Assembly: GCA_017618935.1 (NCBI GenBank)
Contig: JAFZTG010000169.1
Location: 1-18,876 of the forward strand
Source of the DNA: Bacteroidales bacterium
GTDB lineage: Bacteria > Bacteroidota > Bacteroidia > Bacteroidales > UBA1715
Length of the DNA: 18,876 nt
Direction of reading: 5' to 3'
In this document: positions 7,830-15,700 of the stretch, one piece after another
How positions within the stretch are numbered: the first letter of the stretch is position 1
Layout: every line of letters begins with the position of its first letter
Program-made: the position numbers and the translations under genes
Notes under the pieces: generated by a model
What the model saw: the letters and a program-made list of their open reading frames with translations, nothing else
The model's database searches: none
What the model was told of the DNA's origin: nothing

Positions 7830-8492
7830 ATGCATACCGAATTATCAAAAGCACTCACATTTATTCGTCATCACCAGGATGGCGAGATTGCGGAAAAAAT
7901 CCGTAACAGCGGATTGAATTATAATATGAATTACGGCGTTTCGTCGTTGCTTCTGCTGAATTTTGCAAATAAAATAGGGCGAAATCAAGAGTTGGCTGAC
8001 CAACTGTGGAAAGAGAATTTTCGCGAAGCAAAGTTGCTTTCGTTTATGGTTGCCGATTTCGAACAGATTTCCGATGAAAAAATTGAGGAATATCTTGCTG
8101 GTTGCAACAACAATGAAATGGTCGAAATAGCAGTAATGAACCTATTTTCAAAGCGCGACAACGCTCTGTCGTTAGCAAAAAACTGGATTCGACGCAATTC
8201 GAATTTTGAAAAAATGGCTGGCTATCTTACCATTGCCCGTCTGACAATGCAACAGCGCTTTGGCGATGAAAATGACCTACACGACATTCTCATTCCCTTT
8301 GAAAAAGACGTGTGCACAACCGATTATTTCGTATTTCAGTCAATAGAGAAGGCATTTCAGGAACTTGCATTTCGTCGTAAAGATTTAAAAGATGCAATAA
8401 TCGAAAAAACTAAATATATTTGTGCACATAATAAAGAGGAAAAATTTGAGTTACAATTACAAGAATTGGTACAAACATTAGAATACTGTTAA
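7830..8492 (+). CDS. AlkD-like HEAT-repeat protein (DNA alkylation repair family)
   Basis: The 220-residue all-helical protein has the layout of the AlkD/AlkC-type DNA alkylation repair fold (usually 220-240 residues). An N-terminal helix pair is followed by YGVSSLLLLNFANKIG, corresponding to the family's YFGVRVPxLRxIAK segment. ELADQLWKENFREAKLLSFMVADF corresponds to LWxSxxHExRxLAxxLA. The NWIRRNSNFEKMAGYLTIARL segment matches the later WxxRxxNxWxRRxA-type repeat. The family consists of HEAT-like repeats that wrap DNA and excise alkylated bases. The segment where AlkD has its Trp/Asp active-site pair reads CNNNEMVEIAVMN here, so glycosylase activity is doubtful. The protein is cytoplasmic, with no signal peptide or membrane segment. 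It is 11 bases upstream of the Bax-inhibitor gene and so probably heads that cluster. Family fair; activity unknown. Confidence 0.7.
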   Translation: MHTELSKALTFIRHHQDGEIAEKIRNSGLNYNMNYGVSSLLLLNFANKIGRNQELADQLWKENFREAKLLSFMVADFEQISDEKIEEYLAGCNNNEMVEIAVMNLFSKRDNALSLAKNWIRRNSNFEKMAGYLTIARLTMQQRFGDENDLHDILIPFEKDVCTTDYFVFQSIEKAFQELAFRRKDLKDAIIEKTKYICAHNKEEKFELQLQELVQTLEYC

Positions 8493-8503
8493 ATTGAAAT
8501 ATT

Positions 8504-9265
8504 ATGTTAGAAAAAACTTCAAACCCAGCGTTTTCCGATAGAGTAATCAACAATTTGGATTTTACTTACGGAAACACAATGACAATCAAAGGAACGGTCA
8601 ACAAGACGCTTACCTTGTTGGCTATTATACTTGTTGCGGCAACATTGACGTGGAAAATGGCGTTTGCCGGCAATGCGATGGTTACTCCTATTATGATGGG
8701 CGGACTTATCGTGGGAACAATCTTTTCGTTCATCACTATTTTCAAACCCGAGAAAGCAAAGGTTACAGGTATAATTTATGCTATTTGCGAAGGACTTGTA
8801 CTGGGTGCGATTTCGGCATTTTACGAAATGTCGATGGTTGACCCCGAAACTGGTGCTGGAAGTGGCATTGTATTTAATGCGATTATGCTTACGATTGGTG
8901 TTTTCTTCGTAATGTTGTACTTGTACAAAAGCAGAATTATTCAGCCAACCGAAAAATTCACTATGATTTTGTTTGCTGCCACGGGTGCAATCGCACTTGT
9001 GTACCTAATCGACATCATTATGGGTTTCTTTGGTTCAAGCGTAGGATTTCTTCATAGTTCGGGACCTCTTGGCATTGGCATAAGTTTGGTAATTGTAGTC
9101 GTTGCCGCGTTGAATTTCATTCTTGATTTCAAGAATGTTGAAAATGGCGTGGAACGTGGCGCACCAGAATATATGGAATGGTATTGCGCGTTTGGACTTA
9201 TGATGACATTGGTGTGGTTGTATTTGGAAATACTCCGTTTGTTATCAAAACTTAACAGAGATTAA
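8504..9265 (+). CDS. Bax inhibitor-1/YccA-family integral membrane protein
   Basis: The 253-residue inner-membrane protein starts with the family's N-terminal signature: SNPAF near residue 6, then MTIKGTVNKTLTLL before the first membrane helix. Seven hydrophobic helices follow: about 34-51, 58-74, 84-101, 117-138, 150-173, 185-206 and 223-243. The acidic loop residues of the last helices, including the ILDF segment near 206, are typical of TMBIM/YetJ-type proteins. Those are pH-gated calcium leak channels in the bacterial members studied. Length and hydropathy match the family well. It sits between the AlkD-like gene (11-base gap) and the nuclease gene, which it overlaps by one base (TAATG), so translation of the nuclease may be coupled to it. 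What it transports in this organism is not evident. Confidence 0.92.
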   Translation: MLEKTSNPAFSDRVINNLDFTYGNTMTIKGTVNKTLTLLAIILVAATLTWKMAFAGNAMVTPIMMGGLIVGTIFSFITIFKPEKAKVTGIIYAICEGLVLGAISAFYEMSMVDPETGAGSGIVFNAIMLTIGVFFVMLYLYKSRIIQPTEKFTMILFAATGAIALVYLIDIIMGFFGSSVGFLHSSGPLGIGISLVIVVVAALNFILDFKNVENGVERGAPEYMEWYCAFGLMMTLVWLYLEILRLLSKLNRD

Positions 9266-10059
9266 TGAATCAGAACAAGAAAAGACATACTCACAACAAA
9301 GTGCTACTTTTCGGGGTAGCACTTTTTTTTCTTGCTGCATATCCTGCACCAACTGCGGTGCAACAACAATCCGAAATAAAAAAGGAACTCGCAACTATTC
9401 TTGATAATCGCGAAAGTCAGATTATTGAAAACACGGGATACACGGTGAGTTATAACAAGGAATTGCATATTCCCAACTGGGTCGCCTATCAACTTACCGC
9501 CCAGGAAACATTGGGCGAAGTACCACGTACGGGCGGTTTTGAACCCGACCCGCAGGCATCGGGTGTCGTGATTTCGGCAAATGACTACAAAAATTCTGGT
9601 TACGATAGAGGACACATGGCTCCGGCAGGCGATATGAAATGGAGTTATATCGCCATGAAGGAGAGTTTTTATTTGTCGAACGTTTGTCCACAAAATCATG
9701 CATTGAATTCTGGCGATTGGCGTATTTTGGAAGAAAAAATCCGTGATTTGGCACGAAAATTCGGGGCAATTTACATTGCCTGCGGACCTATTGTTTCGGC
9801 TGATTATCAAACGATTGGCTATAATAAAATAGCCGTTCCCGATAAGTTTTTCAAGGTTTTATTGAAAGAAAAAGATGGCACCTACGAATCCATTGGTTTT
9901 GTGTTTGACAACGATGCAGGGCATAAGCCACTTTCGGCTTACACAATGTCGGTCGATAGCGTTGAAAAACTTACCAATATTGATTTTTTCAGCTTTTTGC
10001 CTGATTCATTTTGCACATGGGAAAGCACGTATTCGCTTTTGTCGTGGAGCATAAAATAA
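9265..10059 (+). CDS. Secreted DNA/RNA non-specific endonuclease (NUC1/beta-beta-alpha-metal)
   Basis: This 264-residue protein has a basic N-terminus and a hydrophobic stretch (13-28) that should act as a signal peptide or anchor, so it acts outside the cytoplasm. The catalytic DRGH motif is intact at 114-117 (H117 the general base), within YDRGHMAPAGDM. The second block, SNVCPQNHALNSGDW, supplies the metal-binding and helix asparagines (N139 and N148). Family members (Serratia nuclease, NucA, EndoG) hydrolyse DNA and RNA to short 5'-phosphorylated oligonucleotides with Mg2+. In Bacteroidetes secreted copies are usually assigned to nutrient scavenging. ATG 9265 overlaps the upstream stop by one base. 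No in-frame ATG occurs before residue 118, so this start is needed to give a signal peptide. A strong terminator-like hairpin lies inside codons 12-21. A role in self/non-self conflict with the RHS locus is not supported. Confidence 0.93.
   Translation: MNQNKKRHTHNKVLLFGVALFFLAAYPAPTAVQQQSEIKKELATILDNRESQIIENTGYTVSYNKELHIPNWVAYQLTAQETLGEVPRTGGFEPDPQASGVVISANDYKNSGYDRGHMAPAGDMKWSYIAMKESFYLSNVCPQNHALNSGDWRILEEKIRDLARKFGAIYIACGPIVSADYQTIGYNKIAVPDKFFKVLLKEKDGTYESIGFVFDNDAGHKPLSAYTMSVDSVEKLTNIDFFSFLPDSFCTWESTYSLLSWSIK
9298..9330 (+). terminator. Intrinsic-terminator-like hairpin inside the nuclease coding region
   Basis: Bases 9298-9307 (AAAGTGCTAC) pair perfectly with 9316-9325 (GTAGCACTTT) around an 8-base loop. 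The 3' arm runs into an eight-T tract (9323-9330). This is a standard intrinsic terminator, placed 33 bases after the stop codon of the Bax-inhibitor gene. It also lies wholly inside the reading frame of the nuclease, where it encodes the hydrophobic core of the signal peptide. It may terminate most transcripts of the upstream gene, or act as an attenuator relieved by translating ribosomes. Confidence 0.75.
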
Positions 10060-10094
10060 CAATACATTGTCTATACAGAGTGAAGATTATTTTG

Positions 10095-10102
10095 TAACTT
10101 TG
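10095..10102 (+). promoter_or_regulatory. -7 promoter box of the esterase lipoprotein gene
   Basis: TAACTTTG fits TAnnTTTG and lies 21 bases before ATG 10124. The nearest TTG upstream (10067-10069) gives a spacing of 25 bases, longer than the usual 19-21, so the -33 element is uncertain. The box decides the start of the next gene: a start at the TTG at 10067 would lie upstream of the expected transcript. Confidence 0.5.
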
Positions 10103-10123
10103 GGTTTTATAACAATATGTCTT

Positions 10124-11521
10124 ATGAAGAAACATTTTTTTCTACTTACTATTTTAGGAATTATTGGTTTTACTGGTTGCAACAAAGATACTGACAATGT
10201 GCAACCTGAAGAGCAAACTTCTCCAGAGGAAACGCCAGCACCTGTTGTTGTGGAAACAATAGGTTGCGATATTGAGGAATTTTGTGCCTATTCAGGTGAG
10301 ACTAAAGGTGTTTCCGTAACGCTTTTGCCCGACGATGCCGAAGATAAGTCGTTTCAATGGAGCGTGCTTGATGAATCGATTGCTACGATTGAGGATAATG
10401 TCATTACCACACATTCGGTTGGCAAGACGTGGATATATGCCATTGCCAATGCAGATTCCAAGATAAAGGATTCTATAAAGATTACTGTGTATGCTAACCC
10501 GCAAAAAATCGTAAGCGTGTCGGATGAAAAAATTCATCGCGAGGGTCGCATTATTATTGACTCCGAATCGGCACAGTACTTATATCCGGGGACGTCGTTC
10601 TCTACAGAGTTTACGGGAACGGCAATCAGTGGAAAGTTCAATCCAGTAGCTGCATATTATTGGGTTGAGGTTGACGATCAAGAACCATTTAAGATTTGTA
10701 CGAGCAAGAAGACCAATCGTGTACCGAATTCGGAACAAAATCCTGCGACGTTTTGGCTTGCTCGTGGCTTAAAAGATGGAAATCACACCGTTAAGGTGAC
10801 GCTTTGTTCCGAAGGATTATACAAAAATCCAAAATTCTACGGGTTTGTCATTGAAGACGACGCCGAGTTGACGAAACCTGCCGAAAAGACGATGAAATTT
10901 GAATTTATTGGCAATTCCATCACGTGTGGATATGGTACCGAAGTGACCGACAGGTCGCCATTCAACGATTCCACGTCGAATTTTTGTCATTCGTTTGCGT
11001 ACAAGACTACCAAGGAATTCAATGCCGAATGTATGGTCGTTGCTCGCTCCGGAATTGGCGTATATAGAAATTATGGCAATCAGGCCGATTTTGGGCTTAT
11101 GCCCGAAGTCTATGAAAAATCGTGGTTGAGTTCCTCTACGATGTGGGATTTCTCTCAATACACACCCGATGTAGTGTTTATCAATCTTGGAACGAACGAC
11201 GTATGGAACATGGATACGTTCAGCGAGGAAGATTTTGAGACAGCGTTTCGGAATTTCCTAAATACGGTTATCTCGCATTATCCGAATTCAAAATACGTCT
11301 TGTTGACGGGTTGTATGATGAATGGTGCGGGATTAACGAAGGTAAAGGCGATTTTAAATGCAATACAATCTGATTACAATTCAGAATCGCACCCATTCTA
11401 TCGTTTTGATTTCAAGACAGTTGCAGGAACAGGTGCTGATTGGCATCCTTGTGCGGCACAACAAGATAAAATGGGAACGGATTTAATCAAATTCTTGAAG
11501 GACAATGGTATTGTGCAATAG
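10124..11521 (+). CDS. Lipoprotein with Ig-like domain and CE2-type SGNH esterase domain
   Basis: The start chosen is ATG 10124, giving 465 residues, because it yields a lipoprotein signal peptide with lipobox FTGC (C19) and sits behind a -7 box. The acidic NKDTD after the Cys resembles Bacteroidetes lipoprotein export signals, so the protein is probably on the cell surface. Next come a Glu/Pro linker, a Big_2/Ig-like domain (about 43-125, with SWS/ATI-type strands), and a beta-sandwich (about 130-255). The C-terminal SGNH hydrolase domain (about 258-465) resembles carbohydrate esterase family 2. Its blocks are FIGNSITCGYG (Ser265), RSGIG, LGTNDVW (Asn358) and the Asp439/His441 pair in DWHP. 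CE2 enzymes remove acetyl groups from xylan or related glycans. No polysaccharide-utilisation partners are adjacent, and the substrate is unknown. It converges on the minus-strand AlbA_2 gene, with a 21-base gap and no visible terminator. Confidence 0.88.
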   Translation: MKKHFFLLTILGIIGFTGCNKDTDNVQPEEQTSPEETPAPVVVETIGCDIEEFCAYSGETKGVSVTLLPDDAEDKSFQWSVLDESIATIEDNVITTHSVGKTWIYAIANADSKIKDSIKITVYANPQKIVSVSDEKIHREGRIIIDSESAQYLYPGTSFSTEFTGTAISGKFNPVAAYYWVEVDDQEPFKICTSKKTNRVPNSEQNPATFWLARGLKDGNHTVKVTLCSEGLYKNPKFYGFVIEDDAELTKPAEKTMKFEFIGNSITCGYGTEVTDRSPFNDSTSNFCHSFAYKTTKEFNAECMVVARSGIGVYRNYGNQADFGLMPEVYEKSWLSSSTMWDFSQYTPDVVFINLGTNDVWNMDTFSEEDFETAFRNFLNTVISHYPNSKYVLLTGCMMNGAGLTKVKAILNAIQSDYNSESHPFYRFDFKTVAGTGADWHPCAAQQDKMGTDLIKFLKDNGIVQ

Positions 11522-11542
11522 TGGTACCTAGCCCAAAGTCAA

Positions 11543-12478
11543 CTATTTTCCCGCCATTATTGCCACCGCCGAAAAATCCTTGTACTCGATTTGTTTGTTT
11601 CGGTAAAGCAGTAATTCCTTGCAGTGGAAACTTTTGCTTTGCACGCCGGATGAGAAGAATACACGCAGTGTTATTTCCCCATCTTCAAACGTTTTGTAGG
11701 ATTGTTCGTCAACCACAAAATTCGGCTCGACGACAGATGCTATCTCACCTTGAAACAAAAGAGTTTTCCCCGTAAAACTATAAATGGTGCTTCCGTCTTC
11801 AAAACGAGAGAAATTCTCCGACATCGTGTTGAAATTCGGGTTGTTGATGGCGGACGGAACCGACAATTCAATCTTATAGAATCGTTCGACGCTATTGCCC
11901 GTGTTTTTCACCAAAAAGCGAGGATAGAAGTTGATTTTCTGGAACTTGCCTCCTGCCATAATCGGAATTCCGCCTGTGTTTGTCACACTAAATAATTCTA
12001 TTTCAGGGCGTTTGCCTTTTGTGTACAAATCACGAATCTCGTATTCCTCGAGAAGCATTGTCTTCACATCGGAACGTTTGTAGAATCGTTTGTCGCCACT
12101 CATGTGAGGAGCCTTGTGGCTATTCGGAACGTGAATGCCGATGATGTAACCGCCTTGTTCGTTCACCACAATTTTTTCAACGATGCAATCTGGTATTTCA
12201 GGAGAAATTTCCGTCTTGCAAAGCATTCGTAACCAATCAATTGCGTCGTTATTGCTTATAGGTTCTATGGTACGAGGTATTTTTCTCGTAGAATGGATGC
12301 CAATAAAAATGGAGCCGCCGTTGGCATTGGCCATAGCGGAAATCAACGTGGAGAAAAAAAGAGCGTTTTTTTCGTTACACGCCGCTACAGCTTTGGCTGG
12401 AAGATATTCCAACGTAAGCGACGCTTTGACCTTGAAGCGAAAAATTTCCTCTACTCCTTGTTGTGTAATTGCAATCAT
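11543..12478 (-). CDS. Schlafen AlbA_2-domain putative nucleic-acid/ATP-binding protein
   Basis: The 311-residue cytoplasmic protein has an N-terminal AlbA_2 (Schlafen-type) domain: ANANGGSIFIGI at 50-61 is the family's AxANxxGGxxxIGI strand-turn-strand. The later RFYKRSD (131-137) and EEYEIRDLY (144-152) are the conserved end of the domain. Here the region before the glycine turn contains EYLPAKAV rather than a clear ESxxxEFK motif. The C-terminal half (about 160-311) is beta-rich and unrecognised; no winged-helix or ATPase signature is visible in it. Bacterial AlbA_2 proteins are annotated as putative transcriptional regulators or ATP-binding proteins, usually without a tested role. It is a single gene on the minus strand, behind its own promoter, and ends facing the esterase gene. 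Family assignment is good; function is open. Confidence 0.82.
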   Translation of the reverse strand: MIAITQQGVEEIFRFKVKASLTLEYLPAKAVAACNEKNALFFSTLISAMANANGGSIFIGIHSTRKIPRTIEPISNNDAIDWLRMLCKTEISPEIPDCIVEKIVVNEQGGYIIGIHVPNSHKAPHMSGDKRFYKRSDVKTMLLEEYEIRDLYTKGKRPEIELFSVTNTGGIPIMAGGKFQKINFYPRFLVKNTGNSVERFYKIELSVPSAINNPNFNTMSENFSRFEDGSTIYSFTGKTLLFQGEIASVVEPNFVVDEQSYKTFEDGEITLRVFFSSGVQSKSFHCKELLLYRNKQIEYKDFSAVAIMAGK

Positions 12479-12485
12479 ATCACTG

Positions 12486-12514
12486 CAAAATTAGAAAATC
12501 CCTTGAATTGGCAA
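12486..12514 (-). promoter_or_regulatory. Promoter of the AlbA_2 gene, predicting a leaderless mRNA
   Basis: Read on the minus strand, TTG (12514-12512) and TAATTTTG (12493-12486) are separated by 18 bases. The -7 box ends only 7 bases before ATG 12478. A transcript starting at the usual distance would begin at or within a base or two of the start codon. Confidence 0.55.
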
Positions 12515-12520
12515 TGACTG

Positions 12521-12558
12521 AAAAAAGAAAAGGGACAAATCATATGATTCATCCCTTT
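12521..12558 (-). terminator. Intrinsic terminator of tRNA-Pro
   Basis: On the minus strand AAAGGGA (12558-12552) pairs with TCCCTTT (12535-12529), and the loop itself contains the palindrome AATCATATGATT. A CTTTTTT tract follows (12527-12521). It begins a few bases after the tRNA 3' end, which is where a terminator for the tRNA is expected, and it isolates the tRNA from the AlbA_2 gene. Confidence 0.7.
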
Positions 12559-12563
12559 CTCCG

Positions 12564-12638
12564 TCGGGGTAACAGGATTCGAACCTGTGACCTCTTGGTC
12601 CCAAACCAAGCATACTAACCGGACTGTACTATACCCCG
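12564..12638 (-). tRNA. tRNA-Pro (anticodon TGG)
   Basis: The minus strand folds as a complete cloverleaf. The 7-bp acceptor CGGGGTA/TACCCCG spans 12638-12632 and 12571-12565, with discriminator A at 12564. The anticodon stem CTTGG/CCAAG encloses the loop TTTGGGA with anticodon TGG. The T-arm contains GGTTCGAATCC. The 3' CCA is not encoded. It reads proline CCN codons. Confidence 0.96.
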
Positions 12639-12649
12639 AAAAAGTGTTG

Positions 12650-12679
12650 CAAAAATAAATGTATTTTTTTGAAAAGCAA
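12650..12679 (-). promoter_or_regulatory. tRNA-Pro promoter
   Basis: On the minus strand TTG (12679-12677), a 19-base spacer and TATTTTTG (12657-12650) match the Bacteroidetes consensus exactly. The -7 box lies 11 bases before the mature tRNA 5' end. The extended TATTTTTGCAAC is identical at the tRNA-Glu promoter. Confidence 0.75.
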
Positions 12680-12685
12680 CGTTTA

Positions 12686-12718
12686 TTGCAAAAATTTTCA
12701 GTGAAAGTATTATTTTTG
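12686..12718 (+). promoter_or_regulatory. Promoter of the histidine kinase gene
   Basis: TTG (12686-12688) and TATTTTTG (12711-12718) are separated by 22 bases, and the -7 box lies 14 bases before ATG 12733. It is divergent from the tRNA-Pro promoter, with the two -33 elements only about 7 bases apart. Confidence 0.55.
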
Positions 12719-12732
12719 GGGAAAGGTTTTGT

Positions 12733-15700
12733 ATGGAAAGACAGTTTTCATTTCGGAAGATTTTGTTTTTGCTGTGTGCGATTGTCGCAGTGGCAGTTGG
12801 TTTCACATTGCAGAAAATAACGTTTGACAACGGACTTTCGCAACGGCAAGTTGTTCAGTTTCAAAAAATTATAAATGAAAAAGAACGCTTTCTCCAACGT
12901 TTTTGTTCCGATGTGCAGGCATTGCCCGATTCGGCAAAGTTCAGCGATTACGATGTTTTTCGACAAAAGAAGAACGCTTGGATACAAAGTCAGAATATTA
13001 CATTCTTTGTGTTTGAAAACCAAAAACTTACCTATTGGTCCGACAATACGATTTCTCCCATTTACCAACTCCTGAAACAGGATGCAAAAATGTTTTTTAG
13101 CGGAAATGCGTGGTATTTGATGCATTACGGGAAACAAGACAATCGTGAGTTTTTTGTACTAACATTAATTAAAAAGCAGTATCCTTTTGAGAATGAATAT
13201 ATTAGAAATGCATTTCAAAAAGACTTCAGTATCAATGGCACCGTTGAGGTTTACAACGAGCCGTGCGATAACACATATTTTATTTATGATATAGAAGGAA
13301 ACTTTTTACTGTCGATTTCTAACCCGGCTGTATCGCAGGACAATAACAAATGGAAAGAGATTTTGCCTTTGATTTTGTTTGTGTTAAGTTTCGCCTTTTT
13401 TATTTTGTTTTTAGGCACATCTTCCCTGCACATATATTTGAAATACATTCTAATGGGGCTTGTGGGAGTTGGATTGATAAAATTGGTTCCCGGATCACAT
13501 ATATTGTATTATGAATGTATAATAATACTTGAAGTCGCCTTATTTACGTTCACCTACGGGAAAAATTGGGATAAAATTAGGAGAAAGAAAGAAATAATAC
13601 GGTATATCTGTTTCGCAGTGACTTCGTTCGCTTTCTGTGGTACGGCAACGGGATTTATCAAGTACTTGGCACTTCAATCTGATATTGAATTGGAACTATT
13701 TAATTTGTTGAGTACAAACGTATTGAGTTTTGTCGCTTATTTTGAAATTGGTTCCTTCTTGTTCCTTTATTTTGCATATTGTTTCCGTCTCTCCAGCAAG
13801 TTCGAATTTCCCCAAAAATATTCACTGCTCCTATTAATTGGCATTTGTTTGCTGATGCCGGTGCTGACATTCATTTTTATTTCTCCGTCGGAGTTCTTTG
13901 TGTATTTGGTTGGTTTTTATTGTATTACAATAGTTTCTATCATACTGTTTTCATATTTCCGCCGATACGAAAGCCCCAAATTTCTCATGAAAATGCTCTT
14001 TCTGATATTGTCGGTTCTGTACGTGGAAATGGCGGTTTCGATGTACTTGAACAAGCACAAGGAAATGTTGCGTATGGAAATAGCGACTGACTTGGCTGAC
14101 GAGCAGGACGGCGTGGCCGAGGCGTATTTAGCTTCGGTATATAAATCAACACGAAAAGACGCTGTGTTACAGAAGCTTATGCGACAGCCGGGGCAAAAGG
14201 ATGTGGAAATCAAGAACTATTTACAAAAGACGTATTTTACCGGTTGGCTGAATCGCTACGAGTTGGAATGTACGGTGTGTGGTACCGATACAAGTTTTAC
14301 AACTACCAATAAATTAGATAATTGTGAACGCTATTTCAAGCAAATGATTACGTCAAGTGGGAAAAGTATTTCTGACACAAACTATTACTTTATAAATAAC
14401 CAAGACGGAAACATCACCTATTTCGACTCCATACAATATGCAATGCCCAATGGCAGCACTGCGAAATTGTATATTGAAATGCACTCAAAACAGAATACAC
14501 AGGAGTTCGGATATCCAAAAATCTTGTTAGACGATGAATTTCAGACCATTGACATTGGCAACTTCTCCTCGGCAAAATATAAGAACGGTAATCTTATTGC
14601 CAAACGTGGTCGTGCTCGTTATTCGCAAAAACTTGATTTACAATGCGACGAAACGTTTACTACCTTGTACGATGAACAACTCCATACTGTTCATTTGATT
14701 TATAAAATCAACAACCAATTTGTTGTGGTTGTGAGCAATAGAACGTATCAGTTTAAGAATTACTTGATGTGGTTCCCATACATATTTTTGTATTTCTTGT
14801 TGCTGATGCTCATTTTCTTGAAATGTTACGACAAGACTTCCGTTACGTTAAATCATTCGTTATCGGCAAAAATCAAGCAATCGCTGGTGGGATTGCTCTT
14901 GGGCGCATTTGCGATTGTTGCCGTGAGCGTGATTTTGTTCATCAAGTCATATAACGAACGACAACAAAAACGCTTCCTCGAAGAGAAGGTGGTTTCGGTT
15001 GCCAAGCAATTCTCACAAACTTATCAGGATTTTCCGTCGCTTCCGCTGTCCGAGAAAGCATACATCAAAAATTTGTTGGTGGAATTGTCGAGTGTGTATG
15101 CAACCGACGTGAATTTATTCGATGTCAATGGCGATTTGTACGCTTCGTCGCGACCAGAGATCTTCCAATTCCGACTGGTGAACGAGAAAATGCCGACGCG
15201 CGCATACGTGCAAATGATAGAAAAAAGTCGTTCCACATTTTCACAAGAAGAAAGTATAGGCGATTTGCAGTATTTGTCGTCGTACATTGCGGTAACAAAC
15301 AATCAGAATCAGGTTTTGGGGTATTTGAACTTGCCTGATTTCTCGAACGAAGAGGAGTTCAAACAGCAGATGGTTGGCTTGATTATGGGTCTTTTGAATA
15401 TTCTCGTGATTTTACTCTTGCTTGCGGCAATTATTTCGGTCATTATTGCCAAAAGGGTTTCGGAACCGTTGACAATTTTGCAAAACAAGATGACAAGCGT
15501 GGTTGTAGGCGAAGAAAATGAGAAAATCGACTTGCAGGTTCCCGACGAACTTACTGGCGTAATTCAGAATTATAATGAAATGATTGATAAGTTGAGCGTG
15601 AGTGCCGAGAAACTTGCCAAAGCCGAACGCGAAAGTGCATGGCGAGAAATGGCTCGACAAATTGCCCACGAAATCAAGAATCCGCTCACGCCAATGAAAT

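Noticed and set aside
9304..9810. Antisense 168-residue open frame opposite the nuclease
   Set aside because: It lies wholly within a gene with intact catalytic motifs and shows no domain or signal; treated as a shadow.
7830..10059. AlkD-like, Bax-inhibitor and nuclease genes as part of the RHS toxin system
   Set aside because: They look like ordinary chromosomal families separated from the toxin operon by the orphan fragment and a repeat; nothing in the sequence links them functionally.
10067..10123. Upstream extension of the esterase gene from a TTG at 10067
   Set aside because: It would put the lipoprotein signal peptide 19 residues inside the protein and start upstream of the -7 box at 10095. 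ATG 10124 gives a perfect lipobox protein.
11521..11775. 84-residue plus-strand frame after the esterase
   Set aside because: It is antisense to the well-supported AlbA_2 gene and has no domain.
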